Part shown: positions 50,436-58,417 of the stretch, piece after piece
How positions within the stretch are numbered: the stretch's first letter is position 1
Layout of the letters: each line of letters opens with the position of its first letter
Source: Mesorhizobium_K sp040049215
GTDB lineage: Bacteria; Pseudomonadota; Alphaproteobacteria; Rhizobiales; Rhizobiaceae
NCBI RefSeq assembly: GCF_040049215.1
Contig: NZ_JBDZDN010000002.1
Span: 124,001-188,000 of the forward strand
Direction of reading: 5' to 3'
Length of the DNA stretch: 64,000 nucleotides
Made by a program: the position numbers and the translations under genes
The notes under the pieces: model-generated
The model's database searches: none
What the model was told of the DNA's origin: nothing
Seen by the model: the letters and a program-made list of their open reading frames with translations, nothing else

Positions 50436-51470
50436 ATGACAAGGTTTGTATCTCGCTCGCTTCTCGTCGGCATGTTGGCCGGCGCCGTACAGTTCGGCGT
50501 GCTCGGCTTCGCCTTTGCCGACACCACGCTTCTCAACGTGTCCTACGACCCGACCCGCGAGCTCTACAAGGAATTCAACGCGGCCTTCGCCGCCAAGTGG
50601 AAGGCCGACACCGGCGAGACCGTCACGATCCAGACGTCGCACGGCGGCTCGGGCAAGCAGGCGCGCGCCGTGATCGACGGTCTCGACGCCGACGTCGTCA
50701 CCCTGGCGCTCGAAGGCGACATCGACGCGATCGCCAAGAACAGCGGCAAGATCCCCGCCGACTGGCGCAAGCGCCTGCCCCACAATTCATCGCCCTACAC
50801 ATCGACCATCGTGTTCCTCGTCCGCAAGGGCAATCCCAAGGGCATCGGCGACTGGGGCGATCTCGTGAAGGGCGACGTCCAGCTCATCACGCCGAACCCC
50901 AAGACGTCTGGCGGCGCGCGCTGGAACTACCTTGCCGCATGGGCTTGGGCGCACAAGCAGTTCAACGGCGACGAGACCAGGATCAGGGAATACATCGCCG
51001 AGCTCTACAGGCGGGCCCCCGTGCTCGACACCGGAGCGCGCGGCTCGCTGACCACCTTCGCCCAGCGCCAGATCGGCGACGTTTTGCTCGCCTGGGAAAA
51101 CGAGGCGGCGCTCGCCGGCGCGGAATTCGGCGCGGACCTGTTCGACATCGTCGTGCCGCCATCTTCCATCCTGGCCGAACCGCCGGTCACGATCGTAGAC
51201 GGCAACGTCGATGCCAAGGGCACGCGCAAGGTCGCCGAGGCCTATCTGAACTACCTCTATTCAGACGAGGGTCAGCAGTTGGCGGCGAAGCACTATTACC
51301 GCCCATCGAACCCTGACGTCGTTCCGGCGGACATCCTCCAGAAGCTGCCGAAACTGGAACTGGTATCGATCGACGACCCGATCTTCGGCGGATGGGCGAA
51401 GGCCCAGCCCTACCACTTCGGCGACGGCGGGGTGTTCGACCAGATTTACAGACCCGGCTCATCGAACTGA
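50436..51470 (+). CDS. Sulfate ABC transporter substrate-binding protein
   Basis: 344 residues. A signal peptide (MLAGAVQFGVLGFAFA) precedes the mature start DTTLLNVSYDPTRELYKEFNAAF. TSHGGSGKQARAVIDGLDADVVTLALEGDIDAI, TPNPKTSGGARWNYLAAWAW and ANE-type segments are the sulfate/thiosulfate-binding signature (Sbp/CysP). It binds sulfate in the periplasm for the permease encoded next. The ATG at 50436 follows GGGGA; a TTG nine codons upstream was rejected. It is first of four genes. Confidence 0.95.
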   Translation: MTRFVSRSLLVGMLAGAVQFGVLGFAFADTTLLNVSYDPTRELYKEFNAAFAAKWKADTGETVTIQTSHGGSGKQARAVIDGLDADVVTLALEGDIDAIAKNSGKIPADWRKRLPHNSSPYTSTIVFLVRKGNPKGIGDWGDLVKGDVQLITPNPKTSGGARWNYLAAWAWAHKQFNGDETRIREYIAELYRRAPVLDTGARGSLTTFAQRQIGDVLLAWENEAALAGAEFGADLFDIVVPPSSILAEPPVTIVDGNVDAKGTRKVAEAYLNYLYSDEGQQLAAKHYYRPSNPDVVPADILQKLPKLELVSIDDPIFGGWAKAQPYHFGDGGVFDQIYRPGSSN

Positions 51471-51478
51471 GGAAGCGC

Positions 51479-52339
51479 ATGACCACCCTGGCCGCATCCC
51501 AGGGGTGGCGATTCAGGAAGCCGAGCGTCATCCCGGGTTTCGGGCTGACGCTCGGCTTCACGATCACCTACCTGGCGCTCATCATCCTCATCCCGCTGTC
51601 CGGCGTCGCGTGGCGTACGACCGAACTCGGCTGGGCCGGGTTCTGGGCCATAGCCACCGACGAACGCACGCTCAACGCGTTGAGGATTTCCTTCGGAGCC
51701 TCGCTGATCGCGGCCATCGTCAACGTCGTCTTCGGGACGATCGTGGCCTGGGTGCTGGTGCGCTATCGTTTCCCGGGCCGGCGCATCGTCGACGCGGCCG
51801 TGGATCTGCCTTTCGCGCTCCCGACCGCGGTGGCAGGCATCGCGCTGGCCGCCATCTACGCCCCTAATGGCTGGATCGGCCAGTTCCTCGCCCCGCTTGG
51901 CGTCAAGGCGGCGTTCACGCCCCTCGGGATCGTCATCGCGCTGGTCTTCATCGGCCTTCCCTTCGTCGTGCGCACCGTGCAGCCGGTGATGGAGGAAATC
52001 GACCGCGAAGTGGAGGAGGCGGCCGCCACGCTGGGTGCGAACCGTTTCCAGACCATCCGGCGCGTCATCCTGCCCGGTCTTGCACCCGCTGTTCTGACGG
52101 GATTCGCGCTCGCCTTTGCGCGCGCGGTCGGCGAGTATGGTTCGGTCATCTTCATCGCGGGCAATATTCCCTACGTCTCGGAAATCGCGCCGCTGCTGAT
52201 CGTCATCCGCCTGGAAGAGTTCAACTACGCGGGCGCGACGGCCATCGCGGCGATCATGCTGCTCATCTCTTTCGCCATGCTGTTCGCCATCAATCTGATC
52301 CAGGCCTGGAGCCGCGGGAGACACGGTTATGGCGGTTGA
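51479..52339 (+). CDS. cysT: Sulfate ABC transporter permease CysT
   Basis: 286 residues with six membrane helices. The permease EAA-type loop is EEAAATLGANRFQTIRRVILPGLAPAVLTG. The N-terminus GFGLTLGFTITYLALIILIPLSG is typical of CysT/CysU. The ATG at 51479 has GAGGA five bases upstream. The gene follows the binding protein by 8 bp, and its 3' end overlaps cysW by 11 bp. With CysW it forms the sulfate channel. Confidence 0.95.
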   Translation: MTTLAASQGWRFRKPSVIPGFGLTLGFTITYLALIILIPLSGVAWRTTELGWAGFWAIATDERTLNALRISFGASLIAAIVNVVFGTIVAWVLVRYRFPGRRIVDAAVDLPFALPTAVAGIALAAIYAPNGWIGQFLAPLGVKAAFTPLGIVIALVFIGLPFVVRTVQPVMEEIDREVEEAAATLGANRFQTIRRVILPGLAPAVLTGFALAFARAVGEYGSVIFIAGNIPYVSEIAPLLIVIRLEEFNYAGATAIAAIMLLISFAMLFAINLIQAWSRGRHGYGG

Positions 52340-53234
52340 GCTGATGTCGGGCATGTCCGATTCGGTCGCATCCGCTGCGCCGCGTACGCGCAGCTATCGC
52401 CGCGCCACGACTGAGGGTCCGCTCGTCAGGGGAATCCTGATCGCTCTGGCGCTCGGCTTCCTCGCGCTGTTCCTTGTGCTTCCGCTGATCGCCGTCTTCA
52501 TCGAGGCGTTCCGGAAAGGCGCGGGCGAGTTCCTGTTCGCGCTGAACGAGCCCGACACGCTCGCGGCCATCCGGCTCACCCTCACGGTCGCGGCGATCGC
52601 AGTGCCGCTGAACCTCGTCTTCGGCATCGTCGCAGCCTGGACGATCGCCAAGTTCGAGTTCAAGGGCAAGGCGTTCCTGACGACGCTGATCGACCTGCCT
52701 TTCTCTGTCTCGCCTGTGATCTCGGGCCTCGTCTACGTGCTGCTGTTCGGGGCGGGATCGGTGCTGGGGCCATGGCTGAAGTCCCACGGCATCGAGATTC
52801 TGTTCGCGGTGCCGGGCATCGTGCTGGCGACCATCTTCGTGACCTTCCCATTCGTGGCCCGTGAACTGATCCCGCTGATGCAGGACCAGGGAACCGGCGA
52901 CGAGGAGGCCGCCCTGTCCCTTGGTGCCTCCGGCTGGCAGACTTTCCGCTACGTGACACTGCCCAACGTCAAATGGGGGCTGCTCTACGGTGTGCTGCTC
53001 TGCAATGCCCGCGCCATGGGCGAGTTCGGCGCCGTCTCGGTCGTATCAGGCCATATCCGGGGGCTCACCAACACCATGCCGCTGCATGTCGAGATTCTCT
53101 ACAACGAGTACAATTTCGTCGCGGCCTTCGCCGTCTCGACGCTGCTCGCCGGCCTCGCGCTGGTGACGCTCGTCCTCAAATCAATCCTCGAATACCGCTA
53201 TGGCGACGAAATCGCCGCCGCGGCCAGGCACTAG
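52329..53234 (+). CDS. cysW: Sulfate ABC transporter permease CysW
   Basis: 301 residues with six membrane helices. The cytoplasmic loop reads DEEAALSLGASGWQTFRYVTLPNVKWGLLYG. IDLPFSVSPVISGLVYVLLFG, the NARAMGEFGAVSVVSGHIRGLT segment and HVEILYNEYNFVAAFAVSTLLA are characteristic of CysW. It pairs with CysT. The first ~35 residues are polar and cytoplasmic. It overlaps cysT by 11 bp and is followed by cysA 10 bp later. Confidence 0.95.
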   Translation: MAVELMSGMSDSVASAAPRTRSYRRATTEGPLVRGILIALALGFLALFLVLPLIAVFIEAFRKGAGEFLFALNEPDTLAAIRLTLTVAAIAVPLNLVFGIVAAWTIAKFEFKGKAFLTTLIDLPFSVSPVISGLVYVLLFGAGSVLGPWLKSHGIEILFAVPGIVLATIFVTFPFVARELIPLMQDQGTGDEEAALSLGASGWQTFRYVTLPNVKWGLLYGVLLCNARAMGEFGAVSVVSGHIRGLTNTMPLHVEILYNEYNFVAAFAVSTLLAGLALVTLVLKSILEYRYGDEIAAAARH

Positions 53235-53244
53235 GAGCGGCACC

Positions 53245-54291
53245 ATGGACGTCTCGATCAAGTCGGTGCGCAAGGAGTTTGACGGCTACCCGGCGCTGCA
53301 CGACGTCTCGCTCGACATCCGCTCAGGCGAACTGATCGCGCTGCTCGGCCCTTCGGGTTCGGGCAAGACCACGCTCCTGCGCCTGATCGCCGGGCTGGAG
53401 CGCCCGACTGTAGGCACGGTCTTCTTCGGCGACGAAGACGCGTCGCACCGTTCGGTTCAGGAACGCAACGTGGGCTTCGTCTTCCAGCACTACGCGCTGT
53501 TCCGCCATATGACGGTGGCCGACAACATCGGCTTCGGGCTGAAGGTGCGCCCCGGGGCCAGCCGCCCGCCCAAGTCCGAGATACGTCACCGCGCCTCGGA
53601 ACTTCTCGATCTCGTCCAGCTCTCCGGGCTGGAAAACCGCTACCCGAGTCAGCTTTCCGGGGGGCAGCGGCAGCGCGTGGCGCTTGCCCGAGCGCTGGCA
53701 ATCGAGCCGCGCGTGCTTCTGCTGGACGAGCCGTTTGGCGCGCTGGATGCGCAGGTTCGCCGCGAGCTCCGCCGCTGGCTGCGCGAAATACACGACAGGA
53801 CCGGCCACACCACTGTCTTCGTCACCCATGACCAGGAAGAGGCACTGGAACTTGCCGACCGCGTCGTGGTGATGAGCCAGGGGCGCGTCGAGCAGGTCGG
53901 GTCGGCCGACGACGTCTACGACCGCCCGAACTCGCCCTTCGTATACGGCTTTATCGGCGATTCCAGCGCGCTGCCGGTGCGGGTGGAAAACGGTCAGCTC
54001 TGGCTTCAGGATCGCTCGATCGGCATCGAGGCCACCAGCGTGCCGAATGGCGAAGCGACGCTCTACTTCCGGCCGCACGACATCGAGTTGCTCGATGGAT
54101 GCGGCGGCTGCATCGCCGGGACGGTTGCCGCAAGCCGACGCGTCGCCGGCACGCGCCGGGTGGAACTCGAAGTCGGTGGCGCGCGCGAACGCGTCGAGAT
54201 CGAGTTGCCGGTTGAGCATCCGGCAGGCGCCAGCGGCCGCATCGCCTTTCGGCCCAGGCGCTACCGTGTCTTTCCCGCGCACGCGATGTGA
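53245..54291 (+). CDS. cysA: Sulfate ABC transporter ATP-binding protein CysA
   Basis: 348 residues from the ATG at 53245 with TAGGAG upstream. Walker A is LLGPSGSGKTTLLRLIAG, the signature is LSGGQRQRVALARALAIEPRVLLLDEPFGALD, and the switch is VFVTHDQEEALELAD. A TOBE-like C-terminal domain (residues 240-345) with YFRPHDIEL is present, as in CysA. It drives sulfate uptake with CysT, CysW and the binding protein. It is the last of the four-gene operon. Confidence 0.96.
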   Translation: MDVSIKSVRKEFDGYPALHDVSLDIRSGELIALLGPSGSGKTTLLRLIAGLERPTVGTVFFGDEDASHRSVQERNVGFVFQHYALFRHMTVADNIGFGLKVRPGASRPPKSEIRHRASELLDLVQLSGLENRYPSQLSGGQRQRVALARALAIEPRVLLLDEPFGALDAQVRRELRRWLREIHDRTGHTTVFVTHDQEEALELADRVVVMSQGRVEQVGSADDVYDRPNSPFVYGFIGDSSALPVRVENGQLWLQDRSIGIEATSVPNGEATLYFRPHDIELLDGCGGCIAGTVAASRRVAGTRRVELEVGGARERVEIELPVEHPAGASGRIAFRPRRYRVFPAHAM

Positions 54292-54395
54292 ACGTCCCCT
54301 GCCCTAATCTTTCCCCTCCCTCCCGCCATGCATTGACACCGGCCCCGATTTGAGCGACCCGGCTTGCGCCCGCTCCCGCAACCGGCCCCGCATGC

Positions 54396-55574
54396 ATGCA
54401 TACCCCGCCCGCCCCTGATCCCGACCGCCTGCACTGGCTGCCGATCGCCGCCGCCATCTCCTCGATCAGCGTCGTCGGCATCGCCATCGGGCTCGGCATG
54501 CCGCTGCTTTCCGTCATCCTCGAGAGCCGCGGCATTTCCGCCACCATGATCGGCCTGAACACGGCGGTCGCTGGGGTGGCCTCCATCGCCGCCGCTCCCA
54601 TCGCCACGCCGCTCGCGGCGCGTTTCGGCGTGGTGTGGACCATGCTGGCCATGATCGCGCTCGGCGCGTTCGCCTTCGTGGGCTTCTATTTCGCCAACAG
54701 CTTCTGGATGTGGTTTCCGCTGCGCGCGGGCCTTCACGTGGCGCTGACCGTCCTCTTCATCCTGTCGGAGTTCTGGATCAGCACGTCGGCGCCGCCGCAC
54801 AGACGCGGCTTCGTGCTCGGCATCTACGCCACCGTGCTGTCGCTCGGCTTCGCCGGTGGCCCCTGGCTTTTCTCGCATATCGGCAGCCAGGGGTTCTTGC
54901 CTTTCGGCGTCACCTTCTGCCTGGTCGCGGTCGCCGCCATCCCCGTGCTTGCCGCCTGGCGGGAGAGCCCCGCGATCCACGCGGAGGGCGACGAGACGAC
55001 AAGCTTCGTGCGCTTCATATGGCTGGTGCCCACCGCTACGGCCGCCGTGCTCGTCTTCGGCGCTGTCGAAACCGGCGGCTTCGCGCTGTTTCCCGTCTAT
55101 GGCGCGCGCATCGGCTATTCGGAGGCCGACGCGGCACTGCTCTTGAGCATGATCGGGCTGGGCAACGTGCTCCTCCAGATTCCGATCGGGATGCTCAGCG
55201 ACCGCATCCGCGACCGCCGCCATCTGCTGCTCGGCTGCGCCGTCGTCGGCCTCGCCGGCACCATCCTGATGCAGCATCTCGCCTATGACTGGCACATCAT
55301 GGCGGCGCTGCTCTTCGTCTGGGGCGGCGTGGTCGCGGCCCTCTACACGATAGGGCTTGCCCATCTCGGCTCCCGCCTTACGGGCCGCGACCTCGCCTCG
55401 GCCAACGCCGCCTTCGTTCTTTGCTACGGTCTGGGCATGGTGCTCGGGCCGCAGGCGATCGGCATCGGCATGGACCTCTTCGGCACCGACGGATTCGGCT
55501 GGTCGTTGGCGCTGTTCTTCGCCGCTTACATCGCGCTTGCCGCCAGCCGTTTGGCGGGCGGAACCGGCCGTTAG
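54396..55574 (+). CDS. MFS transporter (YcaD/UMF2-like)
   Basis: 392 residues with about twelve membrane helices. The interdomain motif RRGFVLGIYATVLSLGFAGGPWLF and the GNVLLQIPIGMLSDRIRDRRHLLLG stretch (a motif A variant) fit the small YcaD-like branch of the major facilitator superfamily. Its substrate is unknown. It is a single gene 104 bp after cysA; a link to the sulfate operon is possible but not shown. Its 3' end is followed by a RIME-like repeat. Confidence 0.85.
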   Translation: MHTPPAPDPDRLHWLPIAAAISSISVVGIAIGLGMPLLSVILESRGISATMIGLNTAVAGVASIAAAPIATPLAARFGVVWTMLAMIALGAFAFVGFYFANSFWMWFPLRAGLHVALTVLFILSEFWISTSAPPHRRGFVLGIYATVLSLGFAGGPWLFSHIGSQGFLPFGVTFCLVAVAAIPVLAAWRESPAIHAEGDETTSFVRFIWLVPTATAAVLVFGAVETGGFALFPVYGARIGYSEADAALLLSMIGLGNVLLQIPIGMLSDRIRDRRHLLLGCAVVGLAGTILMQHLAYDWHIMAALLFVWGGVVAALYTIGLAHLGSRLTGRDLASANAAFVLCYGLGMVLGPQAIGIGMDLFGTDGFGWSLALFFAAYIALAASRLAGGTGR

Positions 55575-55587
55575 GTCTGGATCCTGG

Positions 55588-55687
55588 AGCATCGGACCGA
55601 AAAGTGCGCAGCGGTTTTCGGACAAATCCGATGCTGAAACAAAGAGATAGAGCGGCGAAGCGATTCCGATTGAGCGTTCGCCGCTCT
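55588..55687. repeat. RIME-like rhizobial intergenic mosaic repeat
   Basis: Two palindromes lie between the converging MFS and HTTM genes. The first is AGCATCGGACCGAAAA with TTTTCGGACAAATCCGATGCT; the second is AGAGCGGCGAA with TTCGCCGCTCT. They are joined by AACAAAGAGAT. The order and sequence match the RIME elements found in Rhizobium, Sinorhizobium and Mesorhizobium intergenic regions. It also includes the stop codon region of the HTTM gene and could serve as a transcript end for both genes. Confidence 0.75.
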
Positions 55688-56594
55688 AGACGCCGCCTGC
55701 GTCCGAGCGTCTGGGGCCGGCCTCGCTCTGGCCATTCAGCCGGTCGATCAGCCTATGGACGGTGCCGGGATCGAAATAGGCGAGATACAGAACCACCATG
55801 GTGGCGCTAAACGTATAGACCGGCAACGTACAGTAGATGATTGCGTGGAAGGCCAGGCCTGGCAGCACCAGATATCTCCGGCTTCGGGCGAACGGCATGC
55901 CGAATGCCAGCGCATATTCCAGAACGACGACCGCAATCGCCGTCACGATCGCGAGCCCGCGAAAGCCTGGCAGCGACGGATAGTCGGAGCCGGAATAATA
56001 ATAGAGGAAGATATGTTCCAGCCTCGCCCCGCTGAGGAAGGCGGCGCTGGTCTTGTCGAATGCCGAAAAGAAATAGAGCACCGACATCTGCACGACGATC
56101 AGCCGTAGCCCCAGCAGATTGCCGCTTTCGGCCGGCGGCGGCTCTCCGTTCCGCTCGGCGCGGACGACCGCGAGATAGCGGTCGAGCGAATAGGATTTGC
56201 CGCATGGCGTCAGCGCCAGCAGTGTAATGGCGACGGACAACAGGTAGGTATGATGATGTACCCAGGGCGGGCGGCCGAGATCCTGCCCGAAATAGTAGAC
56301 CACGAATCCGACGATGCCTGCCCAAAGAGCGGCTGTTCGGCTGTGGAAACCGATCATCAGCGCCGTTGTCGCGATGAAGAAATTGAGCGACAGCAGCAGT
56401 CCGACGGCGCTTTGATCCTTGTACAGGATCATTTCATTCGCCAGCCGCGCCCAGAAAAGAGCGGCAAGTCCTATGCGGATGAGCGCCGAGGAGCGGGACG
56501 ATCCTTCGGAGTTGGCCGCCCAGTCCGCCAGCCGGAAGACCGCGTCGCGTAGCTGCTGCCGAACGAAACGGGCGGTGTCACTCGGCGCAGGCAT
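55686..56594 (-). CDS. HTTM domain protein (gamma-carboxylase-like membrane protein)
   Basis: 302 residues from the ATG at 56594. It has seven to eight membrane helices with the HTTM pattern: IRIGLAALFWARLANEMILY, FHSRTAALWAGIVGFVVYYF, PPWVHHHTYLLSVAITLLALTPCGKSYSLDRYLA and FSAFDKTSAAFLSGARLEHIFLYYYSG. This is the family of horizontally transferred membrane domains related to vitamin K-dependent gamma-carboxylase. The role is unknown. It overlaps the preceding unknown gene by 17 bp, and a DCC1 protein is two genes upstream. Confidence 0.85.
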   Translation of the reverse strand: MPAPSDTARFVRQQLRDAVFRLADWAANSEGSSRSSALIRIGLAALFWARLANEMILYKDQSAVGLLLSLNFFIATTALMIGFHSRTAALWAGIVGFVVYYFGQDLGRPPWVHHHTYLLSVAITLLALTPCGKSYSLDRYLAVVRAERNGEPPPAESGNLLGLRLIVVQMSVLYFFSAFDKTSAAFLSGARLEHIFLYYYSGSDYPSLPGFRGLAIVTAIAVVVLEYALAFGMPFARSRRYLVLPGLAFHAIIYCTLPVYTFSATMVVLYLAYFDPGTVHRLIDRLNGQSEAGPRRSDAGGV

Positions 56595-57015
56595 TCCGCG
56601 CTCCCGTGTGCAGGGTTCTCCAGCCGGAGCGGACCGCCTGCCGTGCCTTGACCCGGATATCGGCTTGGGGTCCTGCCGCCGCACAGATCCGTTCGATCAC
56701 CTCGGCGAGATCCTTGCGTTTTTCGATGCGCTTCAGCTTGCCCGTGCGCGGCTCATCGAGCAGCGCGAAACGATCGAGCGGGGCGAACGTCCCGTCCGGT
56801 TGGCGGATCGAGAACGACACGTCGACCATGCCAAGCCCCGGCACGCTGAACATTATCCAGGAGCGGATGGCCTTGCTGCGCAGCCCGAAAATCTGTTCGG
56901 CCACCGGCCCGCCGATCATGAACCCCGCAATGACGACGAATAAGGCAAGCCGCAGCCGCGGCGCTGACATCCAGCCCGGCTTGTCCGATATCCCCGACGA
57001 TAGGACATAGGCCAT
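56578..57015 (-). CDS. Membrane-anchored protein of unknown function
   Basis: 145 residues. One N-terminal membrane helix (RLALFVVIAGFMIGGPVAEQIFGL) is followed by a soluble domain with IMFSVPGLGMVDVSFSIRQPDGTFAPL and two C-terminal Cys/His-containing segments. No family was recognised. The gene lies between a DCC1 protein (22 bp) and an HTTM protein (17-bp overlap), so it is probably part of the same membrane redox system. The visible segments suggest a periplasmic domain. Confidence 0.7.
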   Translation of the reverse strand: MAYVLSSGISDKPGWMSAPRLRLALFVVIAGFMIGGPVAEQIFGLRSKAIRSWIMFSVPGLGMVDVSFSIRQPDGTFAPLDRFALLDEPRTGKLKRIEKRKDLAEVIERICAAAGPQADIRVKARQAVRSGWRTLHTGARNACAE

Positions 57016-57037
57016 TCATGCACCCTCCTGAAAAAAG

Positions 57038-57478
57038 CTAGACCGGCTGCTTCGGCTTCGCAATGTCCAGCTTTCTCCGCCCCATCAGTCTGAGCGCCAG
57101 GTTCCGGCCGGCGCGCAGGAAGGGATAGGCGATCCTCGCCGCCGCGGGGCGGCTGAACAGGAACGCCATCAGCCGGTTGAACACGCCGGAGCCGGTCGAC
57201 AGGAACGCCAGCCGGTTGAGGCATTCGTCACCATGGTAGAGAACGCCATTGAGCTTCAGCACCATTCCGTCGTCGAGGTCGTAGCCGGCTGCCGCGATCT
57301 CGTCGACCAGCGGCCCTCCCCGCCGCGCGTCCATCAACTCCACGGGCCCCACCGCGTCGCGCAGCCGGACGAGCCGAACATAGGCCGAGCAGAACGGGCA
57401 GCCGCCGTCATAGACGATCGCCACCCGCCGTTCGCCGGATTGGTCGGCATGGTTGGCCTGCGGGTCGGAGACGCTCAT
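57038..57478 (-). CDS. DCC1-like thiol-disulfide oxidoreductase (DUF393)
   Basis: 146 residues. The family motif VAIVYDGGCPFCSAYVRLVRLRDAVG contains the thioredoxin-like C-x-x-C, and VELMDARRGGPLVDEIAAAGYDLDDGMVL follows. A polar linker and LSTGSGVFNRLMAFLFSRP match the rest of DUF393. Such proteins often stand beside HTTM genes, as here. It is the first gene of the trio and is divergent from rpmG. Confidence 0.9.
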   Translation of the reverse strand: MSVSDPQANHADQSGERRVAIVYDGGCPFCSAYVRLVRLRDAVGPVELMDARRGGPLVDEIAAAGYDLDDGMVLKLNGVLYHGDECLNRLAFLSTGSGVFNRLMAFLFSRPAAARIAYPFLRAGRNLALRLMGRRKLDIAKPKQPV

Positions 57479-57593
57479 GCCGTCATTCTATGCGGCCTTG
57501 AACTTTTCAGTATAGGCCCCCTTTCCTGGCCGGCAGGTCGCCGCAACGTTGGAGGCCTCAAACCGTCTCATATGTCTTGAACCCGGACACGGA

Positions 57594-57622
57594 CTTGACT
57601 TTCGGGCAGCGATCTTTATGTG
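57594..57622 (+). promoter_or_regulatory. Predicted sigma-70 promoter of rpmG
   Basis: CTTGAC at 57594-57599 and TATGTG at 57617-57622 are separated by 17 bases, the alphaproteobacterial CTTGAC-N17-TATA-like arrangement. The transcript start would fall near 57629, about 70 bp before the rpmG ATG. No other element in the gap fits as well. Confidence 0.55.
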
Positions 57623-57699
57623 TCGCGCCAAGTTTTCCGCGTCCGGGTTCTGCCCGCGTTCAGGCGGCATGAACTCCAGACAATCCAACGGACGAAAAA

Positions 57700-57867
57700 A
57701 TGGCCAAGGCTGCAAAACTCAAGATCAAGCTTCTGTCGACCGCCGATACCGGTTTCTTCTACGTGACGAGCAAGAACAGCCGCACGAAGACCGACAAGCT
57801 GTCGTTCCGCAAATACGACCCGGTCGCCAAGAAGCACGTCGAGTTCAAGGAAACCAAGATCAAGTAG
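57700..57867 (+). CDS. rpmG: 50S ribosomal protein L33
   Basis: 55 residues, the standard length. It begins MAKAAKLKIKLLSTADTGFF, then YVTSKNSRTKTDKLSFRKYDPVAKKHVEFKETKIK, a complete L33 of the cysteine-free type. It is part of the 50S subunit near the E site. The gene is followed by an intrinsic terminator 25 bp after its stop and preceded by a good promoter, so it is probably monocistronic. Confidence 0.97.
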   Translation: MAKAAKLKIKLLSTADTGFFYVTSKNSRTKTDKLSFRKYDPVAKKHVEFKETKIK

Positions 57868-57892
57868 GATCGGGTTTTCCAGACTGCATCGA

Positions 57893-57917
57893 AACGCCGC
57901 CTTCGGGCGGCGTTTTT
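57893..57917 (+). terminator. Intrinsic terminator of rpmG
   Basis: An 8-bp GC-rich stem (ACGCCGCC/GGCGGCGT) with a UUCG-type loop is followed by TTTTT. It starts 26 bp after the rpmG stop. Confidence 0.85.
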
Positions 57918-58186
57918 CGTTGATCGTGCGGGCTGACTGCGCCCGGCGGCTGGTTGTGAACAAAAATTCCGGCCGCCGCACCGTTCAATTTTCGTAACCT
58001 GTTGTTCTTCAACGCACTTTCACCGTCGCAAATTTGTGACAGCCCGTCCTCTATCCACGCGGCACTGCATTGCAAGCGCGCGGATTTTCGAGCACAAACA
58101 GAGTGTTCGGCTAAATTCTTCACGCGTTGCTATAGAAAGAGGAAGGGGGCCGGCCGGGCATCTGACAGCGGTACGAGGAGGCCACT
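57918..58186. other. Intergenic region with no recognised gene
   Basis: Between the rpmG terminator and the small open reading frame at 58187 I see no conserved gene, RNA or repeat. It contains TTGCTATAG at about 58131, which could be part of a promoter for the small frame, but the -35 is unclear. Confidence 0.5.
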
Positions 58187-58351
58187 ATGTGCCAGCGCCG
58201 GCCGGCCGACCCCACGGACCCAGGAGATGCGGCGGACCTGAGCATCATGGGGTGTCGATCAGGCGGTGCGGCTCGTTATTTCCTCGTTCCGGCGCCCGTT
58301 TTGTTAGAGCAACTTTCGCGCAAGAACGTTTGGAAATCAATACTTTCTTAA
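58187..58351 (+). CDS. Possible small protein gene
   Basis: 54 residues with GAGGAGG six bases before the ATG, an unusually strong ribosome site. It begins MCQRRPADPTDPGDAADLS and ends with a hydrophobic YFLVPAPVLLEQL and SRKNVWKSILS. No family was recognised. The frame is isolated between rpmG and the 3' end of the converging pleD. It could be a spurious frame in GC-rich DNA. Confidence 0.3.
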   Translation: MCQRRPADPTDPGDAADLSIMGCRSGGAARYFLVPAPVLLEQLSRKNVWKSILS

Positions 58352-58417
58352 CCAACCCTCGCGAATCGCTTGGATTAAGGTAAATTTCAGAAACCCGCCC
58401 TTGGCCCGTGTTTTCCG

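Noticed and set aside
57580..57649. Structured RNA or riboswitch upstream of rpmG
   Set aside because: The inverted arms (AACCCGGAC/GTCCGGGTT) look suggestive, but the predicted rpmG promoter lies inside the fold, so the left arm would not be transcribed.
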